DNA of 9,278 nt from assembly GCA_023136715.1 (NCBI GenBank), contig JAGLQT010000197.1, positions 1 through 9,278 on the forward strand. Reading direction: 5' to 3'. Each line of letters starts with the position of its first letter. The first letter of the stretch is position 1. Of the stretch, positions 1-5,324 are shown one piece after another. Source of the stretch: Gammaproteobacteria bacterium. Its GTDB lineage: Bacteria; Pseudomonadota; Gammaproteobacteria; SZUA-229. The notes under the pieces were generated by a model. The model worked only from the letters and a program-made list of their open reading frames with translations, searched no databases and was not told the origin of the DNA. The translations under genes and the position numbers were made by a program.

Positions 1-413
1 GCATAATGCCATTGTGGATACCACTCAAAACTGAGATTTTGTAAAACAAGTACAGGATTACCCGCCGCTATTTCAGTGAAAAGATCGAGCAACTGTGGTT
101 CTAATTTATAGGGTAGCATTTCATGGCGCCGTGCTGTCGCGATCATTTCAATTTGCAGGCTACCCTTGCGACCGGGGATATAAATCTGACTGGATAATTC
201 TTCGGGCGTTGTTTTAACCCCATGGAATTGCAGCAGTGTAGCCAGTACGGCAGGCCCGCACTGAAACTCTGTTTGCGGGTAAAACGGTGTCTCTGTCAGT
301 TCAGCTGCCAAAGGCAGGAAATCCGGTACGTTAGTCCGGATCTGCCTGCTTTGTGGTGTTGATGCACAACTGCTGAGTATCAATAAACATACGAGCAGAC
401 TTAATGTTTTCAT
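1..413 (-). CDS. PA2778-family C39-like cysteine peptidase lipoprotein (C-terminal part outside window)
   Basis: The reverse strand reads from an ATG at 413 to the window edge, giving the first 137 residues. It opens with a lipoprotein signal whose lipobox is LSSC (Cys16), so the protein is probably membrane-anchored and faces the periplasm. After a short linker comes a papain-like C39 core: an oxyanion-type Gln47 and the nucleophile Cys52 in QTEFQCGPA, and a candidate catalytic His136 in QWHY just before the edge. This order matches the PA2778 family, whose full members are longer and, as I recall, carry TPR-like repeats towards the C-terminus (not visible here). The start lies 6 nt after the stop of the PA2779-like gene, so the two are co-transcribed. 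The Shine-Dalgarno site is weak, which suggests translational coupling. The substrate is unknown; this could be a processing peptidase or an inactive peptidase fold. Family assignment is confident, function is not. Confidence 0.85.
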   Translation of the reverse strand, partial: MKTLSLLVCLLILSSCASTPQSRQIRTNVPDFLPLAAELTETPFYPQTEFQCGPAVLATLLQFHGVKTTPEELSSQIYIPGRKGSLQIEMIATARRHEMLPYKLEPQLLDLFTEIAAGNPVLVLQNLSFEWYPQWHY

Positions 414-419
414 TCACTG

Positions 420-809
420 TTATTTGTTAACGGGATGAATGAATGGGAATATATCTGTTGCGCCAATGACGTCTGTAATCACAAAGACAATGAATATGAG
501 GGTAAGTGTGCCAAGTATGCCGGCGCCAGCAGGAAGTTCAGCCATTTTCTGATTAAGCTGTGCAATTTCTTCATGGGTCATTTGATTGATGCGGGTTTCT
601 ATATCAGCAGAGCTTACGCCCATGCTAGATAGTTGTGCTTGTACATCAGCACGTTTAATGGTTTGCAGCAGGGCTTCTTTATCATTTACTTGATCAATCT
701 TATTAATAATCTGATCATTAGAAACCAGGGAAGCCTGAGCATTACCCAAGGAAAGACTGAATAGTGAAATTGCTAAAATCAGGGATAGCGTACGCTTGAA
801 TGAGGTCAT
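420..809 (-). CDS. PA2779-family small membrane protein
   Basis: This 129-residue protein has a Sec signal peptide (basic MTSFKR, hydrophobic core, probable cleavage after AQA at residue 26). A helical, charged middle part (residues 30-92) with a Gln/Glu-rich stretch follows, then one strong transmembrane helix at about 98-117 and a short tail with TDIFPFIHP. The architecture, and its position directly before a PA2778-like peptidase gene, match the PA2779 family, whose function is not known. The ATG at 809 is preceded by a good Shine-Dalgarno (AGAAGG, about 7 nt upstream). The pair probably starts from an extended -10 promoter near 864-872. Residues 78-97 end in LPAGAG right before the helix, resembling a double-glycine leader (see findings). 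The C-terminal helix would leave the charged domain in the periplasm if the signal peptide is cleaved. Confidence 0.82.
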   Translation of the reverse strand: MTSFKRTLSLILAISLFSLSLGNAQASLVSNDQIINKIDQVNDKEALLQTIKRADVQAQLSSMGVSSADIETRINQMTHEEIAQLNQKMAELPAGAGILGTLTLIFIVFVITDVIGATDIFPFIHPVNK

Positions 810-863
810 GATGAAAGTACCTTCTGTCGTATGAAGTTATGCTGCATGTGTAGTCCTTGACGA

Positions 864-872
864 ATAATAGCA
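864..872 (-). promoter_or_regulatory. Extended -10 promoter for the PA2779/PA2778 pair
   Basis: On the reverse strand TGCTATTAT fits the extended -10 consensus TGnTATAAT at all but one defined base. It lies about 55 nt upstream of the PA2779-like start and has no convincing -35 box, which extended -10 promoters do not need. Prediction by eye only. Confidence 0.4.
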
Positions 873-886
873 TGTGCAACGTTACA

Positions 887-1003
887 TTAGCTAAGATCCA
901 TTCTGGCTGTCACGGCGTAGTGATCCGATAGGTAAGGTACATGGATGCCACGCGTAATACCCTCTTCAGTTAGCGCTGTATCAACGGTAAACCACGAACC
1001 CCA
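887..1003 (-). pseudogene. C-terminal remnant of an endonuclease/exonuclease/phosphatase (EEP) family gene
   Basis: Reading the reverse strand from 1003 gives 38 codons ending at TAA (887-889). The translation includes GIHVPYLSDHYAVTAR. The SDH followed by a hydrophobic strand is the hallmark C-terminal motif of the EEP (DNase I/exonuclease III/sphingomyelinase) fold, in which Asp and His are catalytic. There is no start codon, and the frame is closed immediately upstream by TAA at 1004-1006, so everything N-terminal to the last strand is missing. The stub points the same way as the PA2779-like gene 78 nt downstream, which would fit a former neighbour. The truncated edge abuts the promoter of the plus-strand gene at 1057. 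A chance open frame of this length is possible, but the motif context makes a gene remnant more likely. Confidence 0.55.
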
Positions 1004-1035
1004 TTATTTGTATTGTTTCACGATATAATTATCAA
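996..1035 (+). promoter_or_regulatory. Promoter element copy 1 (40-bp duplicated upstream element)
   Basis: This element has a perfect -10 hexamer TATAAT at 1024-1029 inside the 14-mer TTTCACGATATAAT, and a conserved GAACC-n-CATTA block at 996-1006 where the -35 region would be. It ends 21 nt before the ATG at 1057. The same element occurs at 2064-2103, identical at 33 of 40 positions with no gaps. No good TTGACA-like box is present, so an activator, or a sigma factor reading the GAACC block, may be required. Confidence 0.55.
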
Positions 1036-1056
1036 CCCTTTTAAACAGGATTACTG

Positions 1057-2037
1057 ATGCTTCGTCGATTCACTACTTACGTTATTTGTTTTTCCATGAT
1101 CGGCCTGAATCTGATGTCTGGTCCTGTTTATGCGGGAGAGCTTTCTTCTTCGGTCGATTTTAATGAGTCTGAGCTGCTTAAAAAATATCCCGATGCCAAA
1201 GTTATTCGAGTCTCGCCCGGGGAATATCTAGCTCTGGAGAAAAAATTACAGAAACGTGGTTATCGGCAGTCAGAGGTGGTGCCGCTTCAATTAGCGCAAA
1301 ATAATATTGAACATGATGCTGGTGTTATTGAGGCGCAGCAGGATGATTTAATTTTAGCCGATGATTGTGCTGAGAAAGGTGATCAAAATGCGGGCGAGGA
1401 GTCATTAAGAGTGATGCTTGATTTTACTGAAGATATGATGAACTCCAGTAATGGTTCATCTGGCGATGACGCGGCTGTTGTATTTGTTATTATCGGTACA
1501 GTGGTTGTCGTTGTCTGGGCGCTTTATGTGTTCAAGTATTTCTATGATGTTTCTTTAGGCAATGCGCCGTGTGGGCGCTGGAATGAACTGGCAGTAGTGA
1601 AGAGCAGCGCCTCATCAGCAGAGGGTCAGCATGCGCGCTTTGATGGTTTGCGTTACTCAACGGGTTTTCGTGATGGTTCGCTGGATGTTGGTATCGGTTT
1701 TGAACTGGGGCAGACCGATATTCTGCTCAGTGAGGTAGGTGTGCTAGAGCTGAAAGGCAGGTACTGGTTACTTGGGCCGATACTCAGGTGGCGTTTATCA
1801 CAAGATATAAATCCGAGCTATTTTCAAATGAATTTTGTTGCCGGCACGACAGAGCATGATGCGGTCGGTCTGTTAGCTAAAGCCAGTCTTGGCTTGTTAT
1901 TTGGTATTGGTGACTCCATGCAATTAGGTTTGAACTGGGGTGCGATGAATATCAACCTGAATGGTGATCAGGGGATTATTTCTGAGCGCAGTCAATATCA
2001 TTATCTTTATGGGATCAATATAGGCTTTAAATTCTGA
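1057..2037 (+). CDS. Secreted protein with internal membrane helix and beta-rich C-terminal domain, unknown function
   Basis: I do not recognise this 326-residue protein. It starts with a Sec signal peptide (MLRRF, hydrophobic core, likely cleavage after VYA at residue 26). Residues 35-75 are mostly charged and helical (KKYPDAKVIRVSPGEYLALE). An acidic stretch at 86-138 ends in an Asn/Ser/Gly linker, then a very hydrophobic segment at 139-159 (valine-rich) forms a probable membrane helix. From about residue 192 the sequence becomes alternating hydrophobic/polar, with around seven to eight candidate beta-strands, and ends in GFKF, the aromatic C-terminus typical of outer-membrane barrels. Cys104 and Cys172 could form a disulfide. 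The ATG has an AGGA Shine-Dalgarno at 1047-1050. A promoter with perfect TATAAT precedes it, and no terminator is seen before the next unit. The combination of an inner helix and a barrel-like tail is unusual; the helix could instead be a buried hydrophobic segment. Confidence 0.78.
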   Translation: MLRRFTTYVICFSMIGLNLMSGPVYAGELSSSVDFNESELLKKYPDAKVIRVSPGEYLALEKKLQKRGYRQSEVVPLQLAQNNIEHDAGVIEAQQDDLILADDCAEKGDQNAGEESLRVMLDFTEDMMNSSNGSSGDDAAVVFVIIGTVVVVVWALYVFKYFYDVSLGNAPCGRWNELAVVKSSASSAEGQHARFDGLRYSTGFRDGSLDVGIGFELGQTDILLSEVGVLELKGRYWLLGPILRWRLSQDINPSYFQMNFVAGTTEHDAVGLLAKASLGLLFGIGDSMQLGLNWGAMNINLNGDQGIISERSQYHYLYGINIGFKF

Positions 2038-2063
2038 ACTGCTATTTTGATAAGCTGTAGCGT

Positions 2064-2103
2064 GAACCGCATTAATCGTGTTATTTCACGATATAATAAA
2101 CAA
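2064..2103 (+). promoter_or_regulatory. Promoter element copy 2 (40-bp duplicated upstream element)
   Basis: This is the second copy of the element at 996-1035: GAACC at 2064-2068, CATTA at 2070-2074 and the identical 14-mer TTTCACGATATAAT at 2084-2097, with TATAAT at 2092-2097. It begins 26 nt after the stop of the upstream gene and drives the three-gene unit that starts at 2133. The expected transcript start is near 2104, giving a leader of about 29 nt. Confidence 0.55.
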
Positions 2104-2132
2104 ATTCCTTCACATAGAGACCTTCAAACCCC

Positions 2133-2783
2133 GTGAAAAAAACTCTCCTTGCCTTTGCCCTGCTTGCAGCCGTGCTGCTGGTTTATCCTATTCTTAATAA
2201 ATCTGAAAACACGGAGATCATAACGGGTTTGCCGTGGCAGGTTGATGTTATGCCTGATGGCGCTACACAGGTTTTTGGTTTGCATATTGGTGTTAGCCGG
2301 TTATCTGATGTACTGGGTATTCTTGGTGATGATGACGTGGAACTGGCGATTATTGCGGCCAGTGATGAAGTCGGTAGTCTGGAAATGTATTACGGGCATT
2401 TTCGAGCCGGTGTGATTGCGGGTAAGCTGGTTGTGCAGACCCATGCCAGTAAACAGGATATTAAAGACTGGCGTGAAAACGCAGCAAAGTTTGATTACAT
2501 GGCGAGTGGCCAGGCTAAAAAATATATTGTATCTGATGACGATATAAAGCTGGCATTGAATGAAGCTGTTACTGGTCTGACATTTATTCCAGCATTGAAT
2601 CTGGATGAAGAAATAATACTGGCACGATTTGGTGAGCCTGATGAACGTGTTCAGTTAGGCGGTGCTACGCATTTTCGTTATGCTGCAAAGGGTCTGGATA
2701 TTGCTGTGTTTGAGGATGCTAAAGAAGTTATACAATACGTTGCTCCATATGATTTTAAAAATATAGATGGGATGAGAGAGTAA
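2133..2783 (+). CDS. Membrane-anchored conserved hypothetical protein
   Basis: This 216-residue protein has one N-terminal hydrophobic segment (MKKTLLAFALLAAVLLVYPI) with no clear signal-peptidase site, so it is probably anchored in the inner membrane with its bulk in the periplasm. The segments TGLPWQVDVMPDGATQVFGL (31-50) and DEEIILARFGEPDERV (159-174) look like conserved blocks of an uncharacterised proteobacterial family that I recognise only as hypothetical. Two stretches (about 49-66 and 158-172) have the pattern of a helix leading into a Gly-containing turn (LGILGDD, ARFGEPD), as seen in BamE/SmpA-like folds; this is an inference. The start is GTG at 2133, the only sensible start after the promoter, and its Shine-Dalgarno (AGAGA, 13 nt away) is poor. 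It is separated by 2 nt from the next gene, so an operon is likely. Confidence 0.8.
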   Translation: MKKTLLAFALLAAVLLVYPILNKSENTEIITGLPWQVDVMPDGATQVFGLHIGVSRLSDVLGILGDDDVELAIIAASDEVGSLEMYYGHFRAGVIAGKLVVQTHASKQDIKDWRENAAKFDYMASGQAKKYIVSDDDIKLALNEAVTGLTFIPALNLDEEIILARFGEPDERVQLGGATHFRYAAKGLDIAVFEDAKEVIQYVAPYDFKNIDGMRE

Positions 2784-2785
2784 TA

Positions 2786-3268
2786 ATGAAAGCAAAAATA
2801 ATTATTAACGCTGTTTTGCTTGTTTTACTCTCTGCCTGTAATGACGGCTTGATCAATAATAACCATAACGAAATTTCGGTTCGTTCTGAGCCTTCGGGTG
2901 CATCGGTTTATGTAATGGGAAAATTGCAAGGCACAACGCCGATGAAGCTGAATGTGACAAAGCTGTATCCGGTGTCATATTCAAAGAAAAATAAACATCA
3001 GTATGGACATATAACTTTGAAGCATGAATCTTGTAGTGATAAAGTCGTAAAGGTAACACGTGACATAGGGGGAACTGGTGTGAAGGGAGAGTTGGTGTGT
3101 GCACCAAGTGAAGAAACGATGATTGAACAGGTGCCAGCTAAAGTTCCTGCTGTAGGAGGCAAAACTGTGAAGCAGCGCTTACAGGAATTACATACTTTGA
3201 AAGATGATGGACTGATTAGCGATGAAGAGTATCAGAAAGTTCGTAGTAAAATATTGGAATCACTTTAG
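2786..3268 (+). CDS. Lipoprotein with PEGA and SHOCT domains
   Basis: This 160-residue protein carries a type II signal peptide with lipobox LSAC (Cys18), so it should be lipidated. Residues 31-57 form a PEGA domain, a small beta-fold of surface and extracytoplasmic proteins, seen as SEPSGASVYVMGKLQGTTP. Residues 128-160 match the SHOCT (short C-terminal) domain, seen in LQELHTLKDDGLISDEEYQ, a helical module often found at the end of membrane-linked proteins and thought to mediate oligomerisation. Cys83 and Cys105 lie in the mature part and could pair. The ATG follows the previous stop by 2 nt and is preceded by a GAGAGAG ribosome site, and a barrel-like protein gene follows 21 nt downstream. 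A structural or adaptor role in the envelope is likely; no enzymatic motif is present. Confidence 0.85.
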   Translation: MKAKIIINAVLLVLLSACNDGLINNNHNEISVRSEPSGASVYVMGKLQGTTPMKLNVTKLYPVSYSKKNKHQYGHITLKHESCSDKVVKVTRDIGGTGVKGELVCAPSEETMIEQVPAKVPAVGGKTVKQRLQELHTLKDDGLISDEEYQKVRSKILESL

Positions 3269-3289
3269 CTAACGTAAGGGGTAAAACTC

Positions 3290-3775
3290 ATGAATAAAAT
3301 AGTAATGATGTTGGGTTTGGTGCTTGCTGCCTTGCAGGTGAATGCAGAAGGTGTCGATACCAAACAAATTTATTTTGGTGGTGGCCTTGGTTTGAATGAT
3401 GCTAATTTTGGTGATAGCGCGATAGGTTTCCAGGTTTTTGCAGGCCTGCCGATCCCCATTAAAAATGACAATATGGATTTGTTAGTAGAAGTTGGTTATA
3501 TGGATACAGGTAATTTTGAACGAAGCCTTCCTTTTACTAGCAATGCTACGGCAAAAGCAAAAGCCAATGGGCTTTGGGGTACGGCTGTCGCCAGTATACC
3601 AATGAAGGATAAAGTTGATGTACTGGCACGTGTTGGGCTGGATATCGGTGATGACGATGGCGTGATGATCGGTGCTGGTGTTGGCTTTGAGATGAGTAGT
3701 AGTATGGATTTACGAGTCGAGTATGTGATGCGTGACACTATCGATTCCTTTCAGGTTAATCTGGTGATTCGATAG
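3290..3775 (+). CDS. Small outer-membrane beta-barrel protein (8-stranded candidate)
   Basis: This 161-residue protein has a Sec signal peptide with probable cleavage after VNA (residue 19). The mature part contains eight alternating hydrophobic/polar strands, at about 26-34, 44-52, 62-72, 94-104, 109-119, 125-135, 139-149 and 153-161, separated by short Asp/Gly-rich turns or longer outer loops. This is the size and pattern of OmpA-like or OmpX-like barrels (the outer-membrane beta-barrel superfamily). Unusually, the last strand ends in NLVIR rather than an aromatic residue. The ATG has a clear AAGGGG ribosome site, lies 21 nt after the PEGA-SHOCT gene and is the last gene of that unit. Function is unknown; porin activity is unlikely at this size. 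Confidence 0.75.
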   Translation: MNKIVMMLGLVLAALQVNAEGVDTKQIYFGGGLGLNDANFGDSAIGFQVFAGLPIPIKNDNMDLLVEVGYMDTGNFERSLPFTSNATAKAKANGLWGTAVASIPMKDKVDVLARVGLDIGDDDGVMIGAGVGFEMSSSMDLRVEYVMRDTIDSFQVNLVIR

Positions 3776-3784
3776 TAAGGTAGT

Positions 3785-3804
3785 AAAAAAGAAGGCTCTT
3801 TTTT
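3785..3804 (+). terminator. Weak hairpin with T-tract after the barrel gene
   Basis: AAAAAAGA at 3785-3792 pairs with TCTTTTTT at 3797-3804 around the loop AGGC, 9 nt after the stop of the preceding gene. The stem is almost all A-T, so it is a weak terminator and some readthrough into the next gene is likely. Confidence 0.35.
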
Positions 3805-3806
3805 AT

Positions 3807-3836
3807 TTGATAAATAAGTATGAGATGTACTATCAT
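3807..3836 (+). promoter_or_regulatory. Sigma-70 promoter for the TIGR04219-type gene
   Basis: The -35 box TTGATA (3807-3812) and -10 box TATCAT (3831-3836) are separated by 18 nt. Each -10 and -35 hexamer is close to consensus. The start point would be near 3843, which rules out the upstream ATG at 3820 as the translation start and supports 3862. Confidence 0.5.
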
Positions 3837-3861
3837 TGGTTTTTTAACAGGAGATATGAGT

Positions 3862-4575
3862 ATGCGTAAATTTACGGTGGCATTTATATTGGCAATGTCG
3901 GCTTTATCCGGTAATGCAAATGCGGACGCGCTGGGTTTGTATATTGGTGGTGGTAGCTGGGATCATGATCCATCGGGTTCTTTTGGTACTGTTGATGAAG
4001 ATGTAATCGATATGGAAGCTGATCTGAAATACAGCGGTGAAAAAGATAGCTATGTTTATGCTGCTTTTGAACACTTTGTACCACTGGTGCCTAATGTGCG
4101 AATTGAAAGAGCGACTATGGGGCATACAGGTATCGCAACTACCCCCTTTGACTTTAACGGTGTACCGGTTAGTGGTGCTTCCTCAATCAATATTGATAAC
4201 ACCGACGCCATTCTGTACTGGCGACTGCTGGACAACTGGGTGAATTTCGATCTTGGTTTTACTGCCCGTAAGCTGGATGCTGATTTTACTGTTGGCGGTG
4301 AAACTGTGGCGGTATCTGAAACCATCCCTATGCTGTACCTTGCAGCCCAGTTTGATTTACCACTGACCGGTCTTTCTGTCGGTGGTGATATTAATGTCGT
4401 TAGCTATGATGACAATACTTATCAGGATATACGCATTCGTGCTTTGTATGAAATGGGTGTGATCGGTTTTGAGGTAGGCTTGAAAACAACAAGCATTGAA
4501 TTGAAAGATGTGGATAACATCAATGCAGATCTTGAATTCAAAGGCATGATGGTGGGTGCTTTTTTACATTTTTAG
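3862..4575 (+). CDS. TIGR04219-type outer-membrane beta-barrel protein
   Basis: This 237-residue protein starts MRKFTVAF, followed by a Sec signal peptide with cleavage after ANA (residue 21). The mature N-terminus DALGLYIGGGSWDHDPSG and the closing GAFLHF are typical of the TIGR04219 outer-membrane family (about 240 residues), whose members are predicted barrels without known function. Alternating strands run through the whole mature part and the last residue is Phe, the Bam recognition signal. I chose the ATG at 3862 because AGGAG at 3849-3853 lies 8 nt upstream, whereas it is only 2 nt from the ATG at 3856, and the further ATG at 3820 lies inside the promoter. It has its own promoter and is followed by a strong terminator, so it is mainly monocistronic. 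Family assignment comes from memory of the sequence pattern. Confidence 0.82.
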   Translation: MRKFTVAFILAMSALSGNANADALGLYIGGGSWDHDPSGSFGTVDEDVIDMEADLKYSGEKDSYVYAAFEHFVPLVPNVRIERATMGHTGIATTPFDFNGVPVSGASSINIDNTDAILYWRLLDNWVNFDLGFTARKLDADFTVGGETVAVSETIPMLYLAAQFDLPLTGLSVGGDINVVSYDDNTYQDIRIRALYEMGVIGFEVGLKTTSIELKDVDNINADLEFKGMMVGAFLHF

Positions 4576-4620
4576 ATGAAAGCTCGGGCATATTATTTGC
4601 CTGAGATAGATCATTAAATA

Positions 4621-4656
4621 AAAAAAGCCCGGCAATTCTCATTGCCGGGCTTTTTT
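4621..4656. terminator. Strong bidirectional rho-independent terminator
   Basis: A perfect 16-bp inverted repeat (4621-4636 with 4641-4656) has a GC core GCCCGGC, the loop TCTC, six A on the left and six T on the right. It can therefore end both the plus-strand TIGR04219-type gene and the minus-strand Slp unit, and lies between the converging units. Confidence 0.95.
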
Positions 4657-4665
4657 ATGTGTTTG

Positions 4666-4800
4666 CTATTTGTCTGTGCGAGTACATCTAGCAAGTTTTG
4701 TTTGGGGGACGGCCAGCCATATCTTTTCATCACACATGTCAGCTTGAACATAGGTGTAGCCTGAGGCATCAATGGTTGCACAGGGATGCAATAGCAATTG
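4666..4800 (-). pseudogene. Remnant of a small GYTYV-type (NrfJ-like) periplasmic protein gene
   Basis: The reverse strand from 4800 to a TAG at 4666-4668 is open for 44 codons but has no ATG at its start. It contains TIDASGYTYVQADMCDEKIW followed by LAVPQTKL. This closely follows the pattern of a small proteobacterial periplasmic family, often annotated as hypothetical or NrfJ-related, with a GYTYV strand, a central acidic-K-(I/V)-W-x-A strand and a P-x-T-x-(V/L) strand. The signal peptide is missing, and the usual Gly-Asp turn after the last strand is replaced by ARCTRTDK before the stop, so the gene looks truncated at both ends. It lies 9 nt past the stop of the Slp gene in a different frame, so it could be co-transcribed but poorly translated. 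A functional mini-gene starting at TTG is a less likely alternative. Confidence 0.5.
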
Positions 4801-4808
4801 ATCGTTTT

Positions 4809-5309
4809 TTATAAACGAATACCTAGTCCAAAGTGAAAGCTGGTGTTGCTTTGGTCATCGTATAACGACCACAGGTGCAGTTGCTGGCTATTGATCAGCG
4901 GATAGGTGTAGCTACTTTCGCCGATTTTGCCACTTTGACTGCCGCTGACGCTACCGAGCACAGTGAGTAATCGACCCTGGGCGTAGTTTGTGGCTTCAAG
5001 ATAGCCTTTGTGCTGGATGATGAAACGTCCCATTGGTGCGCTTTCAAGTACAGGGCGGTGGGAAGTGTTCAGTGGGTAGGCCAGCATTTCTATTTGCGTG
5101 CTATTTTCCAGGTTGTGAATGTCAAGAATGGTGCCGCCCCAGAGTGCAATTTTGCCGTGGCTAATTTCCGGTTCTGCGATGACACTTTGGGGTGTCAGAG
5201 TTTGATCAACTTGTGTGGTATCAAAATCAGGTGTCATGGCACAGCTTGCTAGCAGGCCAAAGAACAGGCAGAGCGGGATAATTGACAGTCGTTTATTGCG
5301 CATATTCAT
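4809..5309 (-). CDS. Slp-family outer-membrane lipoprotein (second of tandem pair)
   Basis: This 166-residue protein has a lipoprotein signal with lipobox LASC (Cys23 from the ATG at 5309). The conserved Slp blocks appear in order: ALWGGTILDI (55-64), TQIEMLAYPL (71-80), GRFII (94-98), YLEATNYAQGRLLTVLGSV (103-121), IGESSYTYPLI (129-139) and LHLW (144-147). Slp proteins are outer-membrane lipoproteins first known as starvation-inducible and acid-response proteins in E. coli, and this one has the usual length. The ATG at 5309 or the one at 5303 could be used, and no strong Shine-Dalgarno separates them. The gene begins 15 nt after the stop of its paralogue. Both retain the same core blocks, so the pair arose by duplication long ago. 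It lacks the aromatic tail of its partner and ends in FGLGIRL. Confidence 0.88.
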   Translation of the reverse strand: MNMRNKRLSIIPLCLFFGLLASCAMTPDFDTTQVDQTLTPQSVIAEPEISHGKIALWGGTILDIHNLENSTQIEMLAYPLNTSHRPVLESAPMGRFIIQHKGYLEATNYAQGRLLTVLGSVSGSQSGKIGESSYTYPLINSQQLHLWSLYDDQSNTSFHFGLGIRL

Positions 5310-5324
5310 TTCTCATTCACTGTA

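Noticed and set aside
435..632. Plus-strand 65-residue frame opposite the PA2779-like gene
   Set aside because: It is the complement of a gene with a good Shine-Dalgarno and signal peptide, and it has no start context of its own.
3820..3861. Longer N-terminus (start at 3820) for the TIGR04219-type protein
   Set aside because: The added 14 residues would precede the signal peptide, the ATG lies between the -35 and -10 boxes, and the Shine-Dalgarno AGGAG is placed for 3862.
4056..4325. Minus-strand 89-residue frame inside the TIGR04219-type gene
   Set aside because: It runs opposite to a well-supported gene with signal peptide and Phe terminus, and has no start context.
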